Both the position numbers and the translations under genes were made by a program. Positions 27,593-36,626 of a stretch of DNA of 64,000 bases are shown one piece after another. This stretch comes from Thermococcus sp. (GTDB lineage Archaea; Methanobacteriota_B; Thermococci; Thermococcales; Thermococcaceae). Location: contig NZ_WANV01000041.1 of the NCBI RefSeq assembly GCF_015521605.1, positions 62,001-126,000 of the forward strand, in the 5' to 3' direction. How positions within the stretch are numbered: the first letter of the stretch is position 1; the number at the start of each line of letters is the position of its first letter. The notes beneath the pieces were generated by a model. That model was given only the letters and a program-made list of their open reading frames with translations. It searched no databases and was not told where the DNA came from.

Positions 27593-28624
27593 ATGAAGAA
27601 AATTTTGAGTGCAGCGTTATCGCTGCTCGTACTGTTCAGTCTGATGGCGGTGTTAGGGCCCACCATCGTTTCTGCAAAGCCGCTAAGCGAATACAACGTG
27701 CTGATCCTTAAGAACGTGAACGCGTGGAACTCGCCGGCAGTCGAGGGCACCCTCACTGACATGGGGGTTCCTTACGATGTTATGAGTGGCATGGAACTTC
27801 AGAACAAAACGGCTCAGGATCTTATAGACACGTACGACATGATCATCATTGTAAGCGACCAGCCCCAGAGCTTTTACGACCAAATAGGCCCCCAGATGGG
27901 AAAACTGGAAGACTACGTGAAGGCGGGGAAGGTTCTTGAGATTCACGCCGCCAACTGGGGATGGAATGGGGGCCTCTGGACAACGCCCCTCCCAAGGAAC
28001 GTAACCATAGTGCAGAGCTATTCGAGCTACGATTACGTGATAGCCAACAACACGACGCTCTACAGCAACTACGCCAGCCACGGCTACTTCGTCGGCCTGC
28101 CGGCCGATGCGGAGATAATAACCGTCCAGGCACCCACCGGAAGCCCAGACTACGGAAAGCCAAGTACCGCGATATACACCCTCGGAAACGGTAAGGTTTT
28201 CGTTACCGGCCTGACCATTGAGTACAGCGTTGCCAGGAAAGGGCCCGAATGGAAGGCGTTCTACACCGAAATGATCATGAACAACCTCGGCTATTCCCGG
28301 ATGGCCCCGACCCCGGAGGCACCGGTTCAGCGCGGAATAAACGTGATGCTGTTCAACTTCTACTACTACATCCAATACCACAGAAACCTTGAGAGGTACA
28401 ACACCCTGTACGAAGGGGCCGTTGCAGGGGGCATGGACAACGAGACTCTCAGACTGGCGACCATCCAGAACGACACAGCCGCGGAGTACTACGCCAACGC
28501 GAGCCAGTACGGCCCGGTTGTGGCGAACTTTCCGAGGATCTACATCTTCATAGACCTGAGAAAGGCAGCGCTTCACCAGAAGCAGGCAGTGGGGATACTT
28601 GAAGAGGCGATGGCGGACTGGTGA
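27593..28624 (+). CDS. Secreted protein, glutamine-amidotransferase-like fold
   Basis: A 343-residue protein with a signal peptide (about residues 1-28, ending SAKP). The mature part starts YNVLILKN and has alternating hydrophobic strands and helices with IIIVSDQPQSFYDQ and YVKAGKVLEIHAANWGWNGG, which recall ThuA/GATase1-like or DUF4350-like domains. Several NxS/T sequons fit an extracellular location. Function is unknown. It has its own promoter (GGCTTAAATAG near 27508) and SD GGAGAG. It lacks a CGP-CTERM tail. Confidence 0.6.
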   Translation: MKKILSAALSLLVLFSLMAVLGPTIVSAKPLSEYNVLILKNVNAWNSPAVEGTLTDMGVPYDVMSGMELQNKTAQDLIDTYDMIIIVSDQPQSFYDQIGPQMGKLEDYVKAGKVLEIHAANWGWNGGLWTTPLPRNVTIVQSYSSYDYVIANNTTLYSNYASHGYFVGLPADAEIITVQAPTGSPDYGKPSTAIYTLGNGKVFVTGLTIEYSVARKGPEWKAFYTEMIMNNLGYSRMAPTPEAPVQRGINVMLFNFYYYIQYHRNLERYNTLYEGAVAGGMDNETLRLATIQNDTAAEYYANASQYGPVVANFPRIYIFIDLRKAALHQKQAVGILEEAMADW

Positions 28625-28629
28625 CGCCA

Positions 28630-29148
28630 TCACCCCAAATTTACCGCTTTTCTTACCCTGCCGGCTATCAAAACCGCCAGGGCAGCTTTTATAACATCCA
28701 CGGGGATGAAGGGCAGCACTCCAAGGAGAAACGCCCTGTAAAAGTCTCCACCAAGGAACAGGCCGAGCCTCAGCCAGCCGAGGAGGTATATGACACCTAT
28801 CCCAGCGAGAGAGCCAGCGACCATTCCGGTTTTTCCTCCGGATTTCTCGGTTAGATACCCAGCAAAAAACGCCGCGATGGGAAAGGCCGCTATGTATCCG
28901 CCTGTTGGCCCGTAGAGAACCGCAAACCCTCCCTGGAGGTTGGCGAACACCGGCATGCCCACGGCACCCATGATAACGTAAACCAGCTGGCTCAAAAAGC
29001 CGAGTCTTGCCCCAAGAACGAGCCCGCTCAGGAGGACGAGGAAGACCTGAAGTGTTATGGGGACAGGCCCTATTGGAATGCTGATCTGCGCTCCCACCGC
29101 AGTTAGGGCCGCGAAGAGACCGGCAAATGCCACATCACGTGCTCTCAT
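28630..29148 (-). CDS. bioY: Biotin ECF transporter substrate-binding subunit BioY
   Basis: A 172-residue protein with about six membrane helices. It shows BioY signatures: ISIPIGPVPITLQVFLVLLSG, GPTGGYIAAFPIAAFFAGYL and the C-terminal LPFIPVDVIKAALA. BioY is the S-component that captures biotin. The energising subunits EcfA and EcfT are encoded 0.8-2.4 kb away on the other strand, past birA. ATG 29148 with GGTGATC upstream is chosen over the codon at 29169. The promoter is divergent from birA. Confidence 0.93.
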   Translation of the reverse strand: MRARDVAFAGLFAALTAVGAQISIPIGPVPITLQVFLVLLSGLVLGARLGFLSQLVYVIMGAVGMPVFANLQGGFAVLYGPTGGYIAAFPIAAFFAGYLTEKSGGKTGMVAGSLAGIGVIYLLGWLRLGLFLGGDFYRAFLLGVLPFIPVDVIKAALAVLIAGRVRKAVNLG

Positions 29149-29172
29149 TTGATCACCACTCGGAGGCACTTC

Positions 29173-29201
29173 CGTTAATCTTTAAAACGTTTTAGTTAAC
29201 G
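29173..29201. promoter_or_regulatory. bioY-birA divergent promoter with overlapping palindromes
   Basis: The 66-bp gap between bioY and birA holds two overlapping inverted repeats. CGTTAA (29173-29178) pairs with TTAACG (29196-29201). TAAAACGTTTTA (29183-29194) is a perfect 12-bp palindrome that also overlaps the likely TATA element. BirA with an N-terminal HTH is typically a biotin-sensing repressor, so this is a good candidate operator controlling both directions. No experimental site is known to me for this sequence. Confidence 0.55.
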
Positions 29202-29214
29202 AAACTTGATCGTC

Positions 29215-29988
29215 ATGAGAGGGTTGATAAAGGACAGTCCCGTAAAGAGGGGAATACTGTCCATGCTGAGGGAAGGAGACACCGTGTCAGGGGACAGGAT
29301 GGCCAGGGAACTGGGCGTTTCAAGGGTCTCCGTGTGGAAGCACATTAAAGAGCTCCAGACCCTTGGATACGGCATAGAAGCCACCGGAAGAGGGTACCGG
29401 CTCGTTTCCACCCCAGGAAAGCCCTACCCCTGGGAGCTCGACGTCAGGAGCTACTACCTTCTGAAGACGCCGTCAACTATGGAGGTCGCGGGGAAGCTTG
29501 CGGAGAGGGGGGAACCCGAGTGGACGTTTGTCATAGCGGAAGAGCAGACCGCTGGGAGGGCCCGGCGGGGAGGGCGGTGGCTTTCAAAGAGGGGTGGCCT
29601 GTACTTCTCGGTGATTCTGAGACCAAGGATGAGGCTTACAGAGGTAGGGAATCTCATGAAGCCCTCCCTCAAAGCGGTGGCGAGAACCCTCGGGGACTAC
29701 AAGATACCCGTGGAGGTTCTTGATGAGGGGATTTATGTGGGGGAGAAAAAGATAGCGGGCGTCCTTCTGGAGGCGGCGGGAGAGCTGGACATGGTCAGGT
29801 ACGCGGTTATTGGGGTGGGACTGAACGTTTCCAACCCAGTGCCGGGTGATGCAACGTCCATGGCACGTGTGCTCGGAAGGGCGCCCCCGCTCCTTGAGGT
29901 CTCAAGGAGGCTGTTCGGGGAGCTCAGGTTCTCACTGGGAACTTTTTTAAATCAGCCGGCGGAAGTGGAAAGCGATGCTGAGGGCTGA
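29215..29988 (+). CDS. birA: Bifunctional biotin-protein ligase and biotin repressor BirA
   Basis: A 257-residue protein. An N-terminal winged HTH (about residues 1-60, RMARELGVSRVSVWKHIKEL) is joined to a biotin ligase domain with the biotinyl-AMP loop GRARRGGRWLS and the lysine-bearing segment EKKIAGVLLEA. It attaches biotin to carrier proteins and probably represses the biotin transporter genes. ATG 29215 is chosen over TTG 29206. The stop overlaps the EcfA start by 14 bp, so it heads a birA-ecfA-ecfT operon. Confidence 0.92.
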   Translation: MRGLIKDSPVKRGILSMLREGDTVSGDRMARELGVSRVSVWKHIKELQTLGYGIEATGRGYRLVSTPGKPYPWELDVRSYYLLKTPSTMEVAGKLAERGEPEWTFVIAEEQTAGRARRGGRWLSKRGGLYFSVILRPRMRLTEVGNLMKPSLKAVARTLGDYKIPVEVLDEGIYVGEKKIAGVLLEAAGELDMVRYAVIGVGLNVSNPVPGDATSMARVLGRAPPLLEVSRRLFGELRFSLGTFLNQPAEVESDAEG

Positions 29989-30766
29989 GAACGTCTGGCA
30001 TATCTACGAGAACGGGAGAGAAGCGCTGAAGGGCGTAGACTTCGAGATGGGCGAGGAGATAGTGGCCCTCGTAGGCCAGAACGGGAGCGGAAAGACTACG
30101 CTGGTGAAGCACTTCAACGGGCTCCTGAAGCCCACAAAGGGCAGGGTTACCGTCGACGGAATGGACACCAGGGAGCACACCGTCGCCGAGCTGAGCAAAA
30201 TAGTCGGTTACGTCTTCCAGAACCCCGAGCACATGTTCTTTGAGGAGAACGTCTTCAGGGAGGTTGCATTCGGGCCAAGGAACCTCGGCCTAAGCGAGGA
30301 CGAGGTCGAGAGGAGGGTGAGGTGGGCACTGAAGACAGTCAACCTTGAGGGCTACGAAGACAGGGCACCATACTCCCTCAGCGGCGGTGAGAAGCAGAGA
30401 CTGGCGATAGCCTGCGTCCTGGCGATGAAGCCAAGGTACCTCATTCTGGACGAACCCACGACCGGCCTGGACGCCAGAAACGCCGCAGGGGTCATCAAGA
30501 CCATACGCGAACTGAGAGAAGGCGGCCATGGAATACTCCTCATCACCCACGATATGGACCTGGTTCTGGAGCTGGCAGAGAGGGTAGTCCTGCTGCATGA
30601 GGGGAGGAAGGTCTTTGACGGCCCGGTGGATAAGTTCTTCTCCCTTGAACTCCACGACTACGGGCTTGAAAAACCAGAACTCCTCAGAATAAGTGAAAAA
30701 CTCGGGATAGGATTCGTCAGGAGTGCCTCAGAGGTTATAAACGCCCTGGCGGGTGGTTCACGATGA
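29975..30766 (+). CDS. ECF transporter ATPase EcfA (BioM-like)
   Basis: A 263-residue ABC ATPase that drives an energy-coupling-factor importer. Walker A GQNGSGKTT lies near residue 35. The EcfA-type Q-loop VFQNPEHMFFEENVFREVAFGP-like region, signature LSGGEKQRLAIA, Walker B LILDEPTTGLD and switch His (LITHDMD) follow. It overlaps birA and EcfT (ATGA) and presumably serves BioY. As the only EcfA here it would act as a homodimer; it could also serve other S-components. Confidence 0.92.
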   Translation: MLRAENVWHIYENGREALKGVDFEMGEEIVALVGQNGSGKTTLVKHFNGLLKPTKGRVTVDGMDTREHTVAELSKIVGYVFQNPEHMFFEENVFREVAFGPRNLGLSEDEVERRVRWALKTVNLEGYEDRAPYSLSGGEKQRLAIACVLAMKPRYLILDEPTTGLDARNAAGVIKTIRELREGGHGILLITHDMDLVLELAERVVLLHEGRKVFDGPVDKFFSLELHDYGLEKPELLRISEKLGIGFVRSASEVINALAGGSR

Positions 30767-31524
30767 TATACCCCTTCTACTTCGAGAGTGACTCCCTGCT
30801 CCACAGCCTCGATCCAAGGGTCAAGATAATCGGGACCCTCGCCGGAATCGCCGCGATAATGCTCTACAATGACCCCATTTTCCTGATTCCGCTGTTCTTT
30901 CTCACGCTCATAGCGGCGAGGGCACTTGGAAAGATTGAGATCCGGGAGGTGCTCCACCTTTTGAAGCCTCTCCTTCCGATAGTCATAATAACCATCGTGA
31001 TATGGCCCTTGATATACAGGCCGAGGCTTGAGGGGCTTCTCTTCGGCATCTCCTTCTCGATGCGCCTCCTGACGTTTGCCCTGCTGACGTTCATACTCCT
31101 GATGACGACGAGCCAGCGCGACCTGATCCTCGGCTTTGTGAAACTGGGCATGCCCTACGAGTTTGGCCTGACGATCTCGATAGCCCTCCGCTACATCCCC
31201 ACCCTCTACATCCTGACGGGCAACATCATGGACGCCCAGAAGAGCAGGGGATGGGAAATAGAGAAGGGCAACTTCCTCGTGCGGATCAGGAGGATGAGCG
31301 CCGTCCTGATACCCCTGCTTGTGGCGTCCCTCAAGACTGCCCACGAGCTGAGCATAGCCCTTGAGAGCCGCGCCCTCGGCGCCACCAAGAAGAGGACGTT
31401 TCTCCACGACATCGAGATGACGGGCAGGGACTACGCCGCCACGGCCGTTGTCCTGCTGCTCTTTGCCCTGGCTCTCTACGTTCGCTACGGCCTCGGGCTC
31501 GGACATATAAGCATGTACGGCTAG
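30763..31524 (+). CDS. ECF transporter transmembrane subunit EcfT (BioN-like)
   Basis: A 253-residue membrane protein with about five helices and a cytoplasmic coupling region. Two Arg-bearing signatures that contact the ATPase are visible: QKSRGWE and ALESRALGA. It links EcfA to BioY. Its start overlaps the EcfA stop. Its TAG stop shares the same four bases (CTAG, 31521-31524) with the stop of the convergent gene. Confidence 0.9.
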   Translation: MIYPFYFESDSLLHSLDPRVKIIGTLAGIAAIMLYNDPIFLIPLFFLTLIAARALGKIEIREVLHLLKPLLPIVIITIVIWPLIYRPRLEGLLFGISFSMRLLTFALLTFILLMTTSQRDLILGFVKLGMPYEFGLTISIALRYIPTLYILTGNIMDAQKSRGWEIEKGNFLVRIRRMSAVLIPLLVASLKTAHELSIALESRALGATKKRTFLHDIEMTGRDYAATAVVLLLFALALYVRYGLGLGHISMYG

Positions 31525-32156
31525 AGGAGAGGCTTTATCAGGGAGTCCACCGGTATCGAGTGGTCACCCACAGCGGAAACGTAGTCGGGAGGTGCCTTGA
31601 GAACGGTCATGTTGAGGCGGTAATGGCCGCGGTAGGAGCTGGTTCTCAGAACGGCCAGCGCCTCGAATATCTCCGGAAGATCATAAAAGCGCCTAAACTC
31701 GCCGGGAAGGTCAAGCTCGTTGAGCTCCATGGTCGTGTGTCCCAGAACCAGGATGAGCCCCTTTCGGTCAACCAGCTTCCGAACCTCCACTATTCCCTCC
31801 GCGGAACGGTTGAGGAGTGTCGGAAAGAGCGAAACCACAACGAGGGAGCCATCCTCAACGACGTTGAGCGCCTGTAGGAGTTCCTCAACTGAGTAGACGT
31901 TGCCTGCGTACAGGTTGGATACGTCTTCTGTGATGCGCTTTAGAACCCTAACGGAAAACGATGCCCCAGGGCCGATATGATAGACGGGGCCGTTCTCAAG
32001 GGCGTTTGCAACGAGGTGGTACAGAAAAGCCGTTTTGGCCAGCTCGTCAGTCGAGATTATTCCAGCTAGGCTCCCCTCACTGAGGCCGAAGGGAAACCCT
32101 TCAAAGGGCTTCACCTCTCTGGATTGGAGCTCAGCCGGTTTGAAAAACATAGGCAT
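31521..32156 (-). CDS. RecA/KaiC-like protein without a P-loop
   Basis: A soluble protein of about 211 residues. The order of elements resembles a degenerate RecA-fold ATPase: a segment LAGIISTDELAKTAFLYHLV where Walker A would be, a strand SLVVVSLFPTLL at the Walker B position and a later LILVLGHTTMELNEL. The Gly-Lys-Ser/Thr of a real P-loop is missing. I could not name a family. Possible starts are GTG 32159, ATG 32156 and ATG 32150. It may be a regulatory or structural derivative; this is inference. Confidence 0.5.
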   Translation of the reverse strand: MPMFFKPAELQSREVKPFEGFPFGLSEGSLAGIISTDELAKTAFLYHLVANALENGPVYHIGPGASFSVRVLKRITEDVSNLYAGNVYSVEELLQALNVVEDGSLVVVSLFPTLLNRSAEGIVEVRKLVDRKGLILVLGHTTMELNELDLPGEFRRFYDLPEIFEALAVLRTSSYRGHYRLNMTVLKAPPDYVSAVGDHSIPVDSLIKPLL

Positions 32157-32208
32157 CACACAGGTTAGCGCGTTGGAGATATTTATACCTTACCCAAAAA
32201 GGAAAAGC

Positions 32209-32592
32209 TCAGAGCGCCGCGAGTGCACCGAGTGTAAATATTCCCAGGAGCGCGAGAATTCCCATCACAAGGCCCGCTATCACCGCAGCCAGTACCCACG
32301 CGAGAAACGCCCTGAGCCAGCCGGTGTCAAAAACAGCCTTGATGACCCATATGTTTGTAATGAACGCCGCTATCGGGCCAAGGGGCCCCAGAACCGCCCC
32401 AACCACTGCACCAACGATGGCGGCAAGTATTCCTCCACCGAGTATTGCAATCATTGCCCTCCCTATCGAAGCGTTCTGTATTCCAATCAGCTTTGCTGCC
32501 ATCCACAGGAACAGCGCCGCTATGAAGAGCGCCAGCAGAAAGCCCAGTATCATCGCAGTGCCCATTGCGGCAACGACACCCGGACCGTACAT
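32209..32592 (-). CDS. Small Ala/Gly-rich membrane protein
   Basis: A 127-residue protein made almost entirely of four hydrophobic helices (about residues 5-34, 45-70, 72-90 and 95-122) with Gly/Ala packing faces (GGGILAAIVGAVVGAVLGPLG). The single charged patches are short. Its function is not recognised. GGGGGTGAT just before ATG 32592 is a strong ribosome site, which supports it as a real gene. A TATA-like element lies near 32620. Confidence 0.7.
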   Translation of the reverse strand: MYGPGVVAAMGTAMILGFLLALFIAALFLWMAAKLIGIQNASIGRAMIAILGGGILAAIVGAVVGAVLGPLGPIAAFITNIWVIKAVFDTGWLRAFLAWVLAAVIAGLVMGILALLGIFTLGALAAL

Positions 32593-32697
32593 GGTATCAC
32601 CCCCTTACAATTACGAAATTATCCCCTTAATAAGTTTCTCCATGTGAATCCAAAAGAACTTTAAACGGTCGTTCAAACCTTGGCCTGGTGGGAAAAG

Positions 32698-33504
32698 ATG
32701 CTGGAATCGGTGTGGAACTACCTCTGGGAATTCTTCTACACGTACTTCTGGGAACCCATGTTCACGAGGAGCGGATACAACCCGATCAACACCTTTGTCT
32801 ACGCCTTCCTGCTGGGGCTGGGAGTGATATATTCATATAAGTATATAATCAAGCCCCTCGGGATAAAGGTGGACGAGAGGCTCTTTCTGGCGGTTACACC
32901 AATGGTCGTGTTCGGGTCAACGGTGAGGGCCCTCGTCGACGGGGGAGTCCTTCCAAAGAACCCCCTCATACTTACTCCAGGCATATTCTTTACGGCGTTC
33001 GTTCTGATACTCCCCGCACTCGCGGTGGACGCGAAGATTGGCACCTACCCGAAGGTAACCATATCATGGGGAACACTGCTGGCCATCTGGGCAAACTACC
33101 TCCTCGTAACAAACGCCAAGAGCTGGGAGCCCTACGGACTGACGCTACTTCACACAGCTGTCAGCTTTGCCGCAGTCCTCGCGTTCTACAGGTGGCGCCC
33201 CTTTGAAAGGCTCTACCTCTACCCGGTTCTCGCCCACTACTTTGACATAGCCTCGACGGTGGTGGCCATCCACTTCTACGGCTACCGCGAGGTGCACTGG
33301 CTGGAGAACATACTCGTGAACTACCTGGGGGCGTACTCATACTACCCGTGGATAACGCTGATACTCGTGGCGGTCTACTACGGGCTCAGATACCTGGTGC
33401 CCGACGAAGAGGAGCGCTATTTCTGGTACCTCGCAATATACATCCTCGGCCTGGGGCCGGCCATAAGAGACCCCGCCCAGCTGGTGCTTCAGATAGTGGG
33501 ATGA
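32698..33504 (+). CDS. DUF63 family membrane protein
   Basis: A 268-residue protein with about seven membrane helices and many aromatic residues. It fits the archaeal DUF63 family (YNPINTFVYAFLLGLGVIY and HYFDIASTVVAIHFYG segments). The family role is unknown; Thermococcales members are conserved chromosomal genes. ATG 32698 has GGTGGGA upstream; the longer frame begins at TTG 32680. The gene ends 3 bp before the stop of the convergent helicase gene. Confidence 0.75.
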   Translation: MLESVWNYLWEFFYTYFWEPMFTRSGYNPINTFVYAFLLGLGVIYSYKYIIKPLGIKVDERLFLAVTPMVVFGSTVRALVDGGVLPKNPLILTPGIFFTAFVLILPALAVDAKIGTYPKVTISWGTLLAIWANYLLVTNAKSWEPYGLTLLHTAVSFAAVLAFYRWRPFERLYLYPVLAHYFDIASTVVAIHFYGYREVHWLENILVNYLGAYSYYPWITLILVAVYYGLRYLVPDEEERYFWYLAIYILGLGPAIRDPAQLVLQIVG

Positions 33505-33507
33505 GCC

Positions 33508-36102
33508 CTAACGGCCCCTTCTTCCTCTTCCATCCAACCTTTTCCAGGCACGGTGTCCTTTCCCCGGTTTCCCGTGGTCTCTGTTTCTCTCCTCCCCCAG
33601 ACCCCTGCGTAGTGTCCTGCCCTCCTCGATTTCCCTCTTCAGGATCCTCGCCTCCTCCTCGGCGTCCCTCACGCGGAAGACCCTCGCGATCCGCTCTATC
33701 GCCTCAAGCTTCCTCACGATGCCGTCGAGCCAGGTAAAGACGTCACCAGGATAGACTATGAGGCCGTAGACCTTTCTGAAGTGCTCCGCTATTTGAGTGG
33801 GGTGCTTTCCGTTCCGCCTCAGCTCGATTATCAGGTTGCTAACGCGCTCCATCGCGTGCTCGGTGCACTCCTCCTCAGGGCACATGAAGAACTCCTGGTA
33901 GAGCGTGAAGAGCCTCTCGGCGGCGTTGGGGCTGAGCTCCGGAATAACCTTATCGAGCTCCTCAAGGATGGAGGCGAAGCTCGGCGAGAAGACGTTGGCG
34001 CTCAGCCTTCCCCTAACCGTCCCCTCAAGCTCCCTCTGGAGCGTTCCGCTCAGGTAGAGGTTCTCGAAGGGGAGGAGTTTTACGGCTATCCACTGGGCCG
34101 GCTTCCTTCCGAGGTTATCCCTTATAAACGCTGCCTCCTTGGGGAGCAGGAAGCTCATGCTCACGGCCCTTCCGTAGGGCGTGACCTCAACGAGTGGCTT
34201 TTTGAGCCGGACGAAGCCGAACTCCCCAAGCTTTTCGAGAACCTTTTCCGCGCTCTGGTTGGCACCGAGGCACTTTTCCTGGACCTCCTCGATGACGTCG
34301 AGCCGGTTGAAGACGCAGGAGTGTGCCAGAACGTTGTCCGCCTCAAGCTCGTCGCTCCATTCCACCATCACGGGCTCAATTGGAGCGGTCAAAAGCTTGA
34401 AGGCAACCTCGTCCTCGCTGCCTTCCATCTGGGCGGAATACTTCCTACCGGGCTCGACGATGAGATAGACCCTGCCCTTCTCGTGGTAGAGCGGCCTTCC
34501 AGCTCTTCCGAGCATCTGGTGGAACTCCCTGACGGTGAGCCACTTGTTGCCCATCGCCAGGCTCTCGAAGATGACCTGAGAGGCCGGAAAGTCAACGCCC
34601 GCTCCCAAAGCCGCCGTGGTGACCACGACGTCGAGTCTCTGGGCCAAGAACTCCATCTCGGTGAGCTTCCTCTGCTTGTAGGGCAAACCGGAGTGGTAGG
34701 GCTTGGCTTTCAGGCCTTTGCTTGTGAGGTAAGCGGCCAGCTCGTGCGTCCTCTTGCGCGAGAAGGTGAAGACTATCGTCTGTCCCCTGTAGCCCTGGCG
34801 GGATTTCCTCATCGCCTCCGCCCGGCAGAGGTTAGCGATGTGCCTCCACTTCTCACCCTCGTTTCTCGCTATGATTATGTGCCTCTCCAGATCGACCGGC
34901 CTCTCGTCGTAGAGCACCAGCTTTAGCCCAAGCTCCCTCGCCAGTTCGTCGGGATTTCCGACGGTGGCGCTCAGGCCTATGAACTGGGCCTTTGGATAGA
35001 GCTTTCTCAACCTGGCGATCAGCCCGTCCAGCCTCGGCCCGCGCTCCTCGTCGTCGAGGGTGTGTATCTCGTCTATCACGATGGTTCCGACGTTTCCTAT
35101 CTTCCTTCCCGCCCGGAGGAGGTAGTCTATTCCTTCGTAGGTTCCCACTATGATGTCGGCATCTATGCCCGTATCAACCACAACAAGCTCGTCCCGGGTC
35201 TTTATGCGGCTCATTCCAACGCGGATGGCCACCCGGAGACCGAGTTTAGAATAGCGCCGCTTAAAGTCCTCGTACTTCTGGTTTGCCAGGGCAACGAGGG
35301 GGACAAGGAAGAGCATTTTCCGACCCTTCATGGCCTTGGGGACGCCGGCCAGCTCGCCGATGAGGGTTTTTCCGCTCGCCGTGGCGGAAACGACGAGAAG
35401 GTTCTCGCCCTCAAGGAGACCGTGCTTCACCGCCAGGCTCTGAACCGGGAGGAGCTCGTTAACGCCCTCCGCCTTGAGAACGGATTTAAACCTTTCAGGG
35501 AGCGGGAGCTCGTCGAGGTGAACTTTCTCAACGCGCACGTGCTTCGCCTTCAGCTCGTCCCACTTGGTTACCTCCGGGTGCCTCGTCGGGTCGAAGCGGG
35601 GGTCGAAGGCGTAGAGAACCTTGTCGAGGTCCCTGAACCTGTCGAGGAGCTTCCTTGCCTGGTCGAACATGGCGACGCTCCTGAACCTGAAGCGGAGCTC
35701 CCTCTTCAGCTCGTCCTCGGCACAGCGCTCGCATATGTACTCGCCGTGGTATTTAATGCGGTTGCCCTCGGTGAGGACGGTTACCCTGCCGTCGAGGAGG
35801 CAGAGACGGCAGAGTTCGGCCCTTTCAACCATCTTGTTCTGGAGCCTCCCCCGGAAGTAGTCCTCCCACTCGCCGGCGTTTACGAGGACTATCCTCGCCT
35901 GTCTCAAGAGCTTCTCCATCTCCTTCGGGTTCCTGTACTGGCTCCCCTCAAGGACCTTGAAGAGCCTCCCCTCCCGCATTATGAAGCGGTATATCCTGTC
36001 AGCCTTCAGGTTCTTCATTGAGGTGAGCTTTTCAGGCTCGTTCTCGATGAAGAATGCCTCAAGCTCGTTTTTCTTTCTCCCGGGTCTCACGACGAAGAGC
36101 AT
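33508..36102 (-). CDS. Ski2-like DEAD/H-box RNA helicase (ASH-Ski2 type)
   Basis: An 864-residue superfamily 2 helicase. An N-terminal region of about 195 residues carries a Cys4 zinc finger (CRLC and CERC pairs around residues 98-130). The RecA cores show ATASGKT (motif I), DEIH (motif II), SAT (III) and GRAGRP (VI), followed by winged-helix and helical domains. The tail (last 40 residues) is strongly basic. This layout matches ASH-Ski2 of Thermococcales, an RNA-decay helicase reported to associate with aRNase J. ATG 36102 is chosen over TTG 36123 because GGGAGTGGGA precedes it. It follows the Lrp gene by 21 bp. Confidence 0.82.
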   Translation of the reverse strand: MLFVVRPGRKKNELEAFFIENEPEKLTSMKNLKADRIYRFIMREGRLFKVLEGSQYRNPKEMEKLLRQARIVLVNAGEWEDYFRGRLQNKMVERAELCRLCLLDGRVTVLTEGNRIKYHGEYICERCAEDELKRELRFRFRSVAMFDQARKLLDRFRDLDKVLYAFDPRFDPTRHPEVTKWDELKAKHVRVEKVHLDELPLPERFKSVLKAEGVNELLPVQSLAVKHGLLEGENLLVVSATASGKTLIGELAGVPKAMKGRKMLFLVPLVALANQKYEDFKRRYSKLGLRVAIRVGMSRIKTRDELVVVDTGIDADIIVGTYEGIDYLLRAGRKIGNVGTIVIDEIHTLDDEERGPRLDGLIARLRKLYPKAQFIGLSATVGNPDELARELGLKLVLYDERPVDLERHIIIARNEGEKWRHIANLCRAEAMRKSRQGYRGQTIVFTFSRKRTHELAAYLTSKGLKAKPYHSGLPYKQRKLTEMEFLAQRLDVVVTTAALGAGVDFPASQVIFESLAMGNKWLTVREFHQMLGRAGRPLYHEKGRVYLIVEPGRKYSAQMEGSEDEVAFKLLTAPIEPVMVEWSDELEADNVLAHSCVFNRLDVIEEVQEKCLGANQSAEKVLEKLGEFGFVRLKKPLVEVTPYGRAVSMSFLLPKEAAFIRDNLGRKPAQWIAVKLLPFENLYLSGTLQRELEGTVRGRLSANVFSPSFASILEELDKVIPELSPNAAERLFTLYQEFFMCPEEECTEHAMERVSNLIIELRRNGKHPTQIAEHFRKVYGLIVYPGDVFTWLDGIVRKLEAIERIARVFRVRDAEEEARILKREIEEGRTLRRGLGEERNRDHGKPGKGHRAWKRLDGRGRRGR

Positions 36103-36123
36103 TCCCACTCCCTCGCCAAGCAA

Positions 36124-36597
36124 TCAGCGCCTCCCGCCCTCCCCCGACACCCAGTTCTCCTTGAAGGTGTCTATTATGATTGTGACCTCAACCCGCTCCA
36201 GGTTTTTACCGAAGAACCGTTTGAGCCTTCCGGCAAAGGCCTTGACCTCATCCGTGTTGTGGAAGCTCGCCCTAATGAGTATCTGCCTCTCGCCGCTGCG
36301 CCGGTAGAGGCTCTGAACCTCCTCCAGCCTGGCAACCCGTCTCAGAATCGGGTCGATGGTGTGGTCGTCTATGGCAAGCTTGAGCTCAAAGAACGCCTGG
36401 ACGTATTCGTCGAGAAAGGCCGGGTCAACGATGGCGGAGTAGCCCTTGATCGCCCCGAGCTTCTCCAGCTTTTCGACCCTGTTCTTCACGCTGGCCGGGG
36501 ACAGGCCAACCCTCTTCCCAAGCTCGGTCAGGGTTATTCTACCCTCTTTTCTAAGGATTCTGAGTATCTCCCTGTCCTTTTCGTCTATTCCCGGCAT
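36124..36597 (-). CDS. Lrp/AsnC family transcriptional regulator
   Basis: A 157-residue protein. An N-terminal HTH (IDEKDREILRILRKEGRITL, then TELGKRVGLSPASVKNRVEKLE) is followed by an alpha/beta RAM ligand-binding domain. Such proteins are local or global feast/famine regulators. ATG 36597 is chosen over GTG 36606 because GGTGGAG lies just upstream. It is placed between tyrS (30 bp upstream) and the Ski2-like helicase (21 bp downstream) on the same strand, so all three may be one transcript. The ligand is unknown. Confidence 0.88.
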   Translation of the reverse strand: MPGIDEKDREILRILRKEGRITLTELGKRVGLSPASVKNRVEKLEKLGAIKGYSAIVDPAFLDEYVQAFFELKLAIDDHTIDPILRRVARLEEVQSLYRRSGERQILIRASFHNTDEVKAFAGRLKRFFGKNLERVEVTIIIDTFKENWVSGEGGRR

Positions 36598-36626
36598 CGG
36601 CTCCACCAGCTAAAAGAGGAGAAAAA

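Noticed and set aside
27683-28633. 316-codon minus-strand frame opposite the secreted protein at 27593
   Set aside because: The plus-strand product has a signal peptide, promoter and ribosome site; the antisense frame has none.
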